Positions 45,500 through 55,078 of a stretch of DNA of 64,000 nucleotides are shown here, piece after piece. Numbering within the stretch: the stretch's first letter is position 1; every line of letters starts with the position of its first letter. The notes beneath the pieces are model-generated. The model did not search any database. It worked only from the letters and a program-made list of their open reading frames with translations, and was not told where the DNA came from. A program made the position numbers and the translations under genes. This stretch comes from Artocarpus heterophyllus (taxonomy: Eukaryota > Streptophyta > Magnoliopsida > Rosales > Moraceae): assembly GCA_025403435.1 (NCBI GenBank), contig CM046354.1:16227836-16291835 (forward strand). Direction: 5' to 3'.

Positions 45500-46999
45500 G
45501 GGACTCTGCAATTTATATTTTGGGCTTAAAAATCCCTTTTTTTCCTTCTTGTTACCATGGCATGATCATTCACTAATATTCTAGGACCTGTCACGACTGC
45601 TTTAAACATGTTAGATCGAGCAAATCGAACATTAGCATAGGAAATTGGCAAAACCTCATTCATATTTGGCAAACTAACTTCTTGACTAGATATTGTGGGA
45701 TTGTTTTGTGAATCGATTAAGAGTTTATAGTCAGGAGAGTGAGTTGGAGAAGACATCTCAGGAGATTCTATTTCAGTAAGAGTGGATTAAGAGTTCATTG
45801 ACTAACTCGAGTTAATTGGAAGGGTTATAGGAACCATAAGAGTAGAATTAGAGGCATTTGAGAGATTATTAGTAGACTTTGAAGCAAAAGGAAAATTATT
45901 CTTATCAAATACTACATGTCCAAAGATGAATATTCTCCCATCGGATGCCCACTTATATCCTTTATGTCTATGATTGTATCCTAGAAATGTGCAAGGTGTT
46001 TACCTAAACTGAAGTTTATAGGAGTTGTATGGTCTTAACCAAGGGTAACAAGTGCAGCCAAAGGGGTTTCATTGTGGTATAATTTGATCTTCTTTTAAAC
46101 AGAAATTCAAAAGGAGATTTGTCTCCTAGAATTGGTGTTATGGTTATGTTGATTGAGTAAATTGTGGTTGCTACTGCATCATCCCAATATTGAAAAGGTA
46201 AGAAGGCATGTGACAACAAGGTTAGGCATTTTTTAATGATGTGTTTATGTTTTCGTTCTACTATTCTAGTTTGCTCAGAAGTATGTGGGCAAGAGAGTCT
46301 GTGAGTTATCCCAATGTTTTGAAAGAATGTATTTAGAGATCTATATTCCCTTTCCCAGTTTGTTTGTTTGGCTTTGATTTTTTAATATATTTACAATTCT
46401 ACTTGTGCTTTAAAGTGCATAAAGCTTTGATGGGCATCTAATTTGAGCTTTAAGAAGTATATCTTTGTGTATCTAGAGAACGCATCAATAAAACTTTTAT
46501 AGTATTTATATCCATTTGAAGAAGGATTATGAGAAGTTCCCCATAGGTCAGAGTGTATTAACTCGAGTGGTGCATTGTATTCTATGATAGAAGGTGTGAA
46601 TGGCAGTTTATGATTGCTTCCCAATTGACAATCTTCACAAGCAAAAAAACTGAATTTTTCATTGATGTAAGGAAGATTACACTCATTTAAGTTTTCTTTT
46701 AACAATTTTCAATGATGGATGTCCCAATGCCACAACTCTAATGAAATAACATTAGACTCTAGACTATGACTAACTTCAACAGTATTGATAGAAGGTAAAT
46801 GCTGGTTTAGGGAATGAAAAACAACTCCTTTTGGAGAGGAAACAACTGGAGTGAATGAAGAGATAACTTGGTTTAAACTAGGTGATATTGGTGGAAATAG
46901 AGATTTTGATGGACAAGTGACATTGAACTTGTAGAGACCATTACTAGTTCTCCCTTGTAGCAAGGTTGAACCCGTTACTACATCCTTAACAAAACACAC
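45500..46999 (-). pseudogene. Copia integrase region
   Basis: Minus-strand fragments: the pre-integrase segment (LELWHWDIHH…FFACEDCQLGSNHKLPF) and integrase core start (LIHSDLWGTSHNPSSNGYKY, FIDAFSRYTKIYFLK), then LSHAFLPFQYWDDAVATTIY and the linker before RT. Frames are interrupted at about 46705, 46390 and 46220. The second catalytic Asp region falls in a broken stretch. Confidence 0.82.
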
Positions 47000-47379
47000 A
47001 GAAGGATGAAATTCAAAAAAGACATTATTATCTTAAGCAAAATGAGAGACACTGATTAGGTTTTTGGTGATTTGTGGAACATATAATATTTTGTTTACAT
47101 AAAAAATTCTTGAGTGAGAACTGAAGCTAGTTTCACCAATATGTTGATGTTTATACATGTTTCGTTGCCTATTTGCAATTTGTTCGGACCACCATATTCT
47201 AAAGCAATGCTTAGGTTGGACAGGTCACTGATCACATGGTTGGTGGCGCCTATGTTAGGGAACCAACAGCTATCAGAGGCGTTGTCTGGAGTGGCTAGCA
47301 GGGCAGATATGCCAAAGTTTCCACTGGTAAAGGAATGGGTAGGGCTTTATGCAGCAGATTGAAGACCGGTGAAGTTAGG

Positions 47380-48324
47380 GTCAAAGTGATATTAGCATTT
47401 TTGCACTATGTGACCCATCTTTCCACAGAGCTGGCACTGGGGTCATCCACCATTGTTCCAAAAGCGTCCTCCTCAACCTCCTATGCCTCTTCCTCGGACA
47501 TTGTTGCCATAGTTTTGAGAGTGTTGATCCTAGTTGTGTGAGAAACGTTGATTACTTGGTCTCTTGTTTTGGCTTTGTGTCACCAGATTAGCAGAGGCCT
47601 AATATCCATTAACATTCACAGTATTTTGCTCAAGGAGATTTTCATGAGCCAACAAGAGGGCAGTTACATCAATGAAAGTATAAGAGTCTATTTTAGAGGT
47701 CACAATAATGACCACAAAGTAGTATTCACTCCTTAGGCCTGCAAGGATATGGAGGATTTTATCCTCATTAGAGAGGGAGTGTCCAACAGAGGCCAGCGTA
47801 TCAACCAAATTTTTCATCTTGACCAAGTATTGGCTCATGATAAGGCCAGTTTTCTTGAGACTTTACAGCTTCAGTTTGAACTACATAATTCTAGCTCTAG
47901 AGTGAGCACCAAACAATTTTTGAAGAGCTTCCCAGATGTTAGTTGAGGTGTGGCACCTAACCATTTGTGCCAAGATACTAGGGTCCATTGATGCCAATAA
48001 CCAGGAAACGAGTAGCTGGTCTTGACGTCACCAAGCTACATATTTGGGGTTGACAGAGCCAAAACGAATGTTTCAGAGTAACATTTCAATAGGACAAATG
48101 TTTGTTCCCAAGAGGAAACTTTCCAAACCAAAGCCATGAACAAAGGTTAGAATCTGGTGTTCCCATAGAAAAAAGTTAGTCTCATCTAACTTGACAGCAA
48201 TTACCTAAAAAGAGGGGATGAAAAATTGAACAGAAACATTTTGTTGGTTAGGTTGGATAGAGAGGCTTTGTGCAGACTCAGAGGCTGAATTTGTTCGTGA
48301 AGAAGATGAGTCCTTGGAGGCCAT
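47380..48324 (-). pseudogene. Copia gag region
   Basis: Starts ATG at 48324 (MASKDSSSSRTNSASESAQS), 21 bp after the PBS. A UBN2-type gag segment follows in shifted frames, including SQYLVKMKNLVDTLASVGHS and ILAGLRSEYYFVVIIV (47838-47600), and a zinc-knuckle-like CQLCGKMGHIV near 47420. Several stops. Confidence 0.78.
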
Positions 48325-48344
48325 CTTTGAGCTGTAAAGCTGTA

Positions 48345-48356
48345 GCTCTGATACCA
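48345..48356 (-). other. PBS of the minus-strand Copia
   Basis: On minus this reads TGGTATCAGAGC, the initiator tRNA-Met type PBS, immediately after the 5' LTR. It fixes the element's orientation. Confidence 0.88.
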
Positions 48357-48359
48357 ATA

Positions 48360-48701
48360 AAATGATTTGCAATGTCAAGGACAAATGATGATGAACAATA
48401 GCTCACAGGCTCCTTCACTATCATTGATTATTTATAACCAGAAAATGCAGTACTAGGTGATAATAGTAGGACAGCTAGAGGCTAAGAATACAGTGTTAGG
48501 CAATGGTAGTGGGACTGGTACCAATGGACACCCAATACTACCAATAGTACACAAGGACAGGATATATATAGAGGACAAATGAAAACTTACAACTATGAAT
48601 CTATACAATCCTAACAGTAACAATCTTTTAGTCTGAGGAGAGAATGCTTCAGTCCTTATCCTTTGGTATCTTCCTTAGACGGTGTCGTTTCATTCTTTAC
48701 A
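48360..48701 (-). repeat. 5' LTR of the minus-strand Copia
   Basis: On minus it starts TGTAAAGAATGAAACGACAC and runs about 340 bp, with TATATATATCC near 48560 as a possible TATA region. The first ~60 bp match 43947-43885. The 3' boundary next to the PBS is uncertain by about 10 bp because no clean CA end is visible. Confidence 0.8.
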
Positions 48702-48923
48702 AATGGTGACACCAAATGACTCTTTCCATAATAATATCAAACCAACCCCCAATCCTAACTGAAAATTTAAAACAAACTTGACCATAGACAAACTAACACT
48801 AGGAAATCTTGTTTCCATAAAAAATGACATATGGACACTGTTCTTTGACCAATAGGCATAAATACAGAACGCACTCGGATTCCCTAAACCTCGTGTGTTG
48901 TAGCTAACGAGATTTATTTCTGG
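48702..48923 (-). pseudogene. LINE endonuclease N-terminus
   Basis: Minus-strand frame reads PEINLVSYNTRGLGNPSAFC, then SFFMETRFPSVSLSMVKF and GVGLILLWKESFGV, the start of the apurinic endonuclease domain of plant L1 ORF2 (canonically a Trp-Asn-X-Arg-Gly start). Here SYN replaces the usual SWN. It is cut on one side by the hAT-like element and on the other by the Copia 5' LTR. Confidence 0.85.
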
Positions 48924-49761
48924 TAGGGGTGAACGGCGGGCGGTTTGATGGTTTTTGGGCGGGTGCGGTGCGGTTTTTTTAGATGACGGGTTGGCGATTA
49001 ACCAACCCGCAAACCGCCCAACATATAGCGGGCGGTTTTGGTTTGGTTTTGGGTGGTTGCGGGCGGGTGTGGGCGGGTTGAGGCAGTTTAGACCTATGCT
49101 ATTGCCCAATGTAATTTTTTGGACCTTTTTTTTAGAAAGTGAAGAGAATTTGTAGAAAATATAAGATGATAATACATAAAGCATTCCCAACAAGTTTGAT
49201 GCTTGAAGACAATGACCATATTTAAAAGTACAAATTAAGAAACATAATCATTCACTGCAACAAGAAACATCAACTACATATAAAGTGATAAATAAAGTCA
49301 AGAGTCCATAAAAATTAAAGCCTATGCACTGGGTTCGAAAATAATAGAATGCTACAAATGAAATGATGAACAAAGTCAAGTGTTCTTTTTCTTTTAGGGC
49401 TTTCTCTACTAATTTACTTGATTTGAATTTTGATCACTTCACAAAATAATATGAGAATTTTCAATTTCTAATATGTCAAGAGGCAGCCGAGCCCATGCTT
49501 GAAGTGTTGGATTGTTCAATCATCTCTAAAATAAGAACAAAATCAAATAAATGATAAGTTTTTCTAAAAAAATATATAGGCGGGCGGGTGCGGGTTGAAC
49601 CCGCCCTCAAAAACTTAAAACCAAACCCGTCCACCGAATATATTGGTGGGCGGGTTCAACCCGTCCACCAGTGGGTTGCTAACGTAAACCCGCTTTTTTT
49701 GATATGGGCGGGCGCGGACACGGACGGTTGGCGGGTACGGGGCGGTTTTTGTACAACCCTA
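48924..49761. mobile_element. Non-autonomous hAT-like element, 838 bp, TSD ATTTCTGG
   Basis: Exact 8-bp target duplication ATTTCTGG at 48916-48923 and 49762-49769. Ends TAGGGGTG… and …CAACCCTA are imperfect terminal inverted repeats. Both subterminal regions are crowded with GGGCGG/CCGCCC-type motifs (48935-49090 and 49579-49755) around an AT-rich centre, a layout known from Ac-like hAT elements where transposase binds subterminal repeats. No transposase coding region. Frames crossing the ends are accidental. Confidence 0.93.
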
Positions 49762-49769
49762 ATTTCTGG

Positions 49770-50230
49770 TAATGGGGTTACATAGCTACATTCATTACCT
49801 GGACATTTATAGACATTGAAGACGCGTCATCCTGAGAAACATCCTTCTAAAGGTGTTTGAAGACTTATGTTGGAGATGCAGATATTACTTTTCTTTCATA
49901 TTTTGCAGTATATGTAGTGGTAACTTGCTTCAGATCAGAATCGTTAGGAGCAACATCTTCCTTTTGTGAAAACCTCATAATATTTTAAGCATTGCTCCAC
50001 TTTTGATGCCCAAAGATTCCACATAGTCTCACTTTATTAATTTCATATAAAATAACACCGATAACATCAAAAATTAAAAATGGTTGAGGATTTTCACAAC
50101 ATTTAAGTTTAAGAAATAATTGATTTATAAGTAAAATACTCACTCATCACTTATCTACTCAAATTTTTAATTTCACTTGTCCGTATGAAAAACGTTTTGC
50201 TAAACCTCCTAATTATAATTAAACCTGTGT
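49770..50230. other. LINE remnant then unassigned AT-rich DNA
   Basis: 49770-49990 may hold the minus-strand LINE sequence just upstream of the endonuclease start, but frames are too broken to name domains. 50000-50230 is AT-rich and unassigned. Confidence 0.4.
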
Positions 50231-51465
50231 GTTTGGCTCTTTGTTTTCCTCGGCTTAAATTGTATGCATCTCATAAATTGGAACCCAAATCCACTGTATG
50301 TGTTTTTCTTGGTTATTCATTAAATTAAAGTGATTTTCTGTCCATGGATATTCTTACTAATAAAATTTATTCTTTTTGCCATGCCAGATTTGGTAAAACT
50401 GAGTTTCCATTTTCTAAACAATCTAAACAGTCTTCCATATCTTCTGATTTGTTTAAGTATTCAGTTGTTTTTTTTTCCTCTCCTCTGTCTATTAATTTTT
50501 CAAAAGATTGGCACCTACTATCATTGCTCCACACCGGATGCCATTCAGCTGCACAAAATGCGGCACACAATCCTTCCACTTTGTTGATCAGCCAACCGTT
50601 GAATACCATGCCCAGTTCGGTTGCAAACAAAGGTATGACCCAGTGTGTATCTGCTATTATATCTCAGACTTTGTCTCCACTAAACGCTAAATCTAATCAT
50701 CACTCTCCCGCTAATCCTCCACCAAAGTCTACACCTGTTGTTCCTTCCTTATCTCTACTGCTTCTACTTCTAATAATTCCTCTCCAACTAATTGCATGCA
50801 TATTGATCCTTCCCCACCTAATTTATCTCTCTAGCAGAATATATCTCTTAATCAACTTCCCTCCAACGTCAATTTAAAATCAAACAATACACTTCCCACT
50901 CATACCATGGTCACTCGTTTACAAAATCATATTTTCAAACCATTTTTTTTTTTTTTTCAAGTTAGCACCTGCCACTTATTACCCCCATCCATCGAAGCAA
51001 CATGTGTCACCACCGCTCGTAAGCATGCAAAATGGCAAGAGGCCATGTCCGATGAACTTGTAGCTCTTCTTCGAAACGACACTTGGGATCTTGTCCCTTG
51101 GGATCCCTGTCAAAATATGGTCTGTTGTAAATGGATTTTTTGCATCAAGCATAACCCCGAAGGCTCCATCTCTCACTACAAAGCCCGTCTTGCAGCTAAA
51201 GGTTTTCATCAACGAACTGGTGTTGATTATCATGACACTTTTAAGCCCCTTGTTAAACCTGCCATGATTTGGTTGATTCTTACCATAACTCTCTTTCATA
51301 GTTGGTCCTTATGTCTACTGGGCGTCAACAACACTTTCCTAATGGCACTCTTGCCTAAGAAGTTTATATGCAGAACCACTGGGATTTGTTCACTCTAAAA
51401 AACCCTCATTTGTTCACAAGTTACGAAAAGAACTTTATGGTCTCAGACAAGCGCCTAGGGCGTGG

Positions 51466-52721
51466 TGATAAGTTAGTTTTCGACTAATTAATTAGACAAT
51501 TCTCACTTAATATTTTTTGTTAGTTTTGAGCAATTTATAAGAATTTGATAGTGTTTTATGTTCCTTTGTAGGTTTTGAGAGAAAAAGATACAAAGTAACA
51601 AAGCGCGGGACAAAGCGGACAGAAAAATAAACAAAATTAAACTCGGGATGAAATGGAGCCTAGACGCCAGCTTATGGGAGCCTAGACGCTCTTACCGATG
51701 AAGCTCGATACTAAAACCTGAGAGAAAAGCACCTAGGCGTCATAACATGCGCGCCTAGGCGCCATTGGCCGAGCAACATTGTGGTGCCTAGGCGCCGTTT
51801 CGAAGTCTAGGTGCCAGAAAATTAAACCTAGGCGCCGTTGCGATCCCAATTCAATTTTCAGTCTAATTTCGTTCCAAAATTGCCCTTATAGAACATTATG
51901 AAGGGTTGAAGGACAAATTTTAACAGAGAAAGACTACAGAATAGATGAGAGAACTCATTGCTTTGGAGAAGAAAAACAGTGCAACCTAAAGACGGAATCC
52001 ATCTTCACCTCCAAACATACAGTTCTTTTTTTTTACTCCTCATGTTTAGACATTGTTTAGGATGATTTTTAGTTTCGTTATGAAATAATTTTTCTCTATT
52101 CTAGCTAGATTATGAATATTCACTTTTATTTAATTTAATTCAATTCAATGTTTATTCATTATCTATGCTAAGTGTTTAATCTAATCCTAGTGCTTGTAAA
52201 AGTTTGGCACCTTTTGCATGATTTGTGATATAATTTGAGGCTGAAAAGCGATAATTAAATTATGCCATGATTGAATGCCATGAGTCATCATAGGATAGAG
52301 ATATCTATAAGACTTGTGTAACTGGTAAATTTCTTGTTTTTAATGAATCTTGGTAAGTTTAGAGTTTTCACAAACATGTAGAAAATTTTCTAACTAAGAT
52401 AAATTATTAATGTTTACGAAAGATTAATGATTACCTAAGAGAAATTCGTTATCGACATCGGAGTGAACACTAGTTGATTAAATTAGATAATTTGAATAGG
52501 ATTAATTTAGATGAAATCGGATGCACTAATCTTTTATTATTTAAGTTTTTATTTATTTTTTTGTTTTGTTATTTTTCTATTTATATTTAATTGTTCAAAT
52601 AATTTTAGAGTTAACCAATTTTAGTACTTAGTTAGTTTAACGCAATCCTTATGGGAATAATACTCTATTCACTCTTTATTACTTGTCTACGATTTTATGC
52701 ACTTGTAGATTTGTCGCAACA
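51466..52721. mobile_element. Solo LTR (1256 bp) inserted in Copia RT, TSD CGTGG
   Basis: Starts TGATAAGTTAG and ends TTTGTCGCAACA, flanked by the exact 5-bp repeat CGTGG at 51461-51465 and 52722-52726. Removing it and one CGTGG rejoins the Copia RT frame across the conserved APRAW motif, an independent proof of the boundaries. No internal coding sequence. The AT-rich 3' part with 'cttatgggaataatactcta' resembles Ty3/Gypsy LTRs. A CCTAGGCGCC motif array lies at 51656-51838. Confidence 0.93.
51656..51838. repeat. Degenerate CCTAGGCGCC array in the solo LTR
   Basis: Seven CCTAGRCGCC-like units start near 51658, 51680, 51731, 51753, 51786, 51805 and 51826; spacings include 22, 22, 19 and 21 with gaps of 51 and 33. 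The core equals that of the Copia LTR array at 21538-21767, although the surrounding LTRs are otherwise unlike. It ends about 50 bp upstream of a TATA-like TTATAGAA (51886). Confidence 0.75.
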
Positions 52722-53829
52722 CGTGGTGTAATGAACTCAAGAGATTTTTATTATCCTATGGCTTTTTTAACTCTAAGAAAGATACCTCAATTTTTATTTA
52801 TCGCAAGAATGTTGTCACTTTTTTTTTCTTGGTCTATGTAGATGATATAATTGTGGCTGATAGCGACAACACTTTTCTCAGCAAATTTCTCCACGGCCTT
52901 GCGTGTCATTCTCAGTCAAAGACCCTTGTGGGGGTTGAGCTTCTTTCTACACCAAGTCTAAAATCTACTCCATATAAAGTATATTCGGGACCTCTTGGAG
53001 AAAACCAATATGGTCGCTGCTAAGGAATGTACTACACCCATGTCCTCGACTAAACCTCTTCGGTCGCATGACCGGTCTCCTTCGCCGATGCTGCTCTATT
53101 TCGTCAAGTTATTAGTGGCTTGCAATGACTATTGCTTACACATCCTGACATCTCTTACTATGTCAACAAACTTGCTCCGTTCATGCATTGTCCCGCCACA
53201 ACTCATTGGGCTGCAACCAAACAAGTGTGGCGTTATCTCAAGTCAACCATTCATCATGGTTTCTTCCCCAAGCTTAGCCAGGAGTTACATGTCACCGCCC
53301 TTAGGTATGCCAATTGGACAGTTAATCGAGATGATCAGACCTCAACTTCAGCTTGTATTGTGTATATTGGTGGCAATGCAATTTCACGGTGCCAAAAGAA
53401 ACAAAAAGCTGTCGCTTGATCAAGGCCAAATATCGTGCTCTAGCATCTTGTCGTGTTATGAGGTCTTATAGTTGAAAGGTCTGACAAGCGAGTTGCATAT
53501 TAAATGTTCATCTACTCTTACCTTTGGTTGTGACAATATTAGAGCTATTTATTTATCGGTCAATCCAGTCTTTCACTTCAACATTAAGCATATTTCTATT
53601 GATTATTGTTTTGTTCGAGATCATGTTTCTCAAGGTCCCTTTACTATTTCATATCTCTTCTAAAAATCAATTAACGGATGCCATAATCAAGCCATATTCA
53701 AGGCTTTACGAGTCAAGATTGATATCTCTGATGGGAACACCGTCTTGTGGAAGATGATAGTGAATATAACTCCACTTCCGCCTCAACAGCAACCATCACC
53801 GAAGCTGTTGCTCCACCTTCCTAAGAAGT

Positions 53830-54215
53830 AACATTTGGTTTCCTATTCACATGCAATTTTCAATTTGAATTTTATTACTTTAGTTTCGTTACAACACCAT
53901 GCAACTTGGATATGTTCAACCGAGTATTGTATATATCTACGTTTTGTAACCATTCTTTTTTTAAAACCAAATGGAAATCATAAAAAATATCACTTTTTTA
54001 AAATTAATCGTAGTAATGTAAAGTTTTCAAAATATTTTTAGTAAATTTAAATTTATGATATAAAATAATTTTTATTTATATAATAAATAAATTTATGATA
54101 AAAATAATATATTTACTTTATTGTTTACAATGTAAATATTTATTATTTACATAGTATTAAAAATTTATATACTTATAAATATTTTTAAGACTGTTTGTTT
54201 ACTTCAAAAAGTTAA
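53830..54215. repeat. AT-rich intergenic DNA with a dispersed repeat (copy 2)
   Basis: From about 53968 the sequence follows 13686-13930 (tcacttttttaaaa, gataaatttatgata, tttacaatgtaaat, cttcaaaaa), but diverged. The rest is AT-rich. It lies directly upstream of the eEF1A promoter. Confidence 0.5.
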
Positions 54216-55078
54216 TTTCCTGTTATCCCTCAATGAGGTCATATTTCCAGCTCATTAAACTTGTTAAACAGGATGGACTGGACATATTCGTCATTTTGAT
54301 TTATTCCGCCTTTAATTAGGTAAATACAAAGAAATTTATCCAAAAGAAACTTGAAACCTGAAAACCCTATCACGCATTTCACTGCTCTCTCCCTATCTCT
54401 CGTTCTTTCTCTCTCTTTCTTTTCTTTGTTGCGGCTAGGGTTTAATTGCAGCTGTCTCAAAAGATTCGATTTTGGTGAGTAACTCTCTTTCATATTTATC
54501 CTGCTTTTGCTTTTAATCAGTTGTCAAAGTTGTTGAGTCTTAATTTTGTTAGTTTTTTTTCTTATTTTGAGTTGCTTAGGAATTTCCATGTCTATGATGT
54601 ATTTTGCTGCTTTAGGTCTTAAATTCTAGATCTGTTAGGCTTTGAACAGGTTCAGTAGATTGATGTTGGAAAATCGTTTCTGAAATATTTATGTTTTGGT
54701 TGTTTATGGATTAAGTACATGTTTGATCTTGATCTTTTTTAATTAAAAAACTGGAAACTGTTTCTTCTTGAAATGCATCTCATTATCAGAATCTGTCTTG
54801 CGATTCTCTGATCTGATCAAAGTTATCTATCATTTTTTGCTTGCTGGTCTCAATTATTTTCATTTATTTGTGGATGTGACTTGACTTGGTGAAATTTTAC
54901 CACTTGAACTTGATATGTAATTTATTGTTCTTTTTTTTTTAATTATATTATGCTTCATATTATTTGGTCATTTCCTAATTACTCTTTATTTGAAGGAACT
55001 TTGGTTTTGCCATTTGCGAAGAGCTTTCTGATGTTTGTTTGTATTAATTTTTTCACGTGTTGCAGGTAAACCTTCATA
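54214..55078 (+). promoter_or_regulatory. eEF1A promoter, 5' leader exon and 591-bp leader intron
   Basis: A CT-rich leader with AACCCTA (about 54364) and its reverse complement TAGGGTTT (54436-54443) shows the telo-box motifs typical of plant translation genes. The first non-coding exon ends at 54474 before GTGAGTAAC, and the intron ends TGTTGCAG at 55065, 13 bp before the ATG. Plant eEF1A genes characteristically carry such a leader intron. A possible TEF1-box (minus strand AGGGATAACAGGAA, 54217-54230) is suggestive only. No clear TATA box; the transcription start is probably near 54370-54400. Confidence 0.75.

Larger units (their letters stand above)
43885..48701 (-). mobile_element. Decayed Copia element (Ale/Retrofit-like), 3' LTR truncated
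   Basis: Minus orientation: 5' LTR 48701 to about 48360, PBS (reads TGGTATCAGAGC on minus) at 48356-48345, gag from ATG 48324, zinc knuckle, integrase, RT, RNase H, PPT AAGGGAGA and the first ~60 bp of the 3' LTR (43947 to about 43885). Only the LTR start is kept at the 3' end, so the rest was deleted and no target duplication remains. The CDS contains many stops and shifts. The INT/RT wording suggests the Ale/Retrofit group (inference). Confidence 0.9.
42080..49990 (-). mobile_element. Decayed plant L1-type LINE, cut by four later insertions
   Basis: On the minus strand, fragments appear in LINE order: endonuclease start (INLVSYNTRGLGNPSAF, 48900-48702), the linker before RT (YWQQRSRYSWLKAADAIQNS, 43580-43480), the RT entry GHERSLGPDGMLAMF (about 43370-43325), RT remnants (VGPLITVVVLHLLNNPSDIA, about 43130-43060), the C-terminal zinc region (LPRKIKSFVRKAYHEALLV…RNVINDANCSQC, 42985-42850) and an RNase H-fold tail (LPLVLVELESLAMVQALL, about 42200-42125). 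All are full of stops and deletions; most of RT is gone. Insertions inside it: Copia 43885-48701, hAT-like 48924-49761, MITEs 42311-42467 and 43155-43314. Confidence 0.85.
50235..53760 (+). mobile_element. Decayed Copia polyprotein fragment (plus), 5' and LTRs missing
   Basis: In order: end of integrase (LKLYASHKLEPKST…FLGYS, ~50258), Ser/Pro-rich linker, HTMVTRLQNHIFKP (~50905), RT start (WQEAMSDELVALLRNDTWDL, CCKWIFCIKHNPEGSISHYK, AAKGFHQRTGVDYHDTFKPL, 51030-51260), then LRQAPRAW up to a solo LTR inserted at 51466. RT resumes after it with LVYVDDIIVADSD (52820) and RNase H-like frames (LTHPDISYYVNKLAPFMHC, YIGGNAISRCQKKQKAVA, to ~53420) and a tail to ~53760. The linker motif suggests Ale/Retrofit. 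Numerous frameshifts; no LTRs recognised. Confidence 0.88.

Noticed and set aside
48930..49193. Longer LINE endonuclease protein including Pro/Asn-rich N-terminus
   Set aside because: Those codons belong to the hAT-like element, whose exact TSD splits the LINE at 48923.
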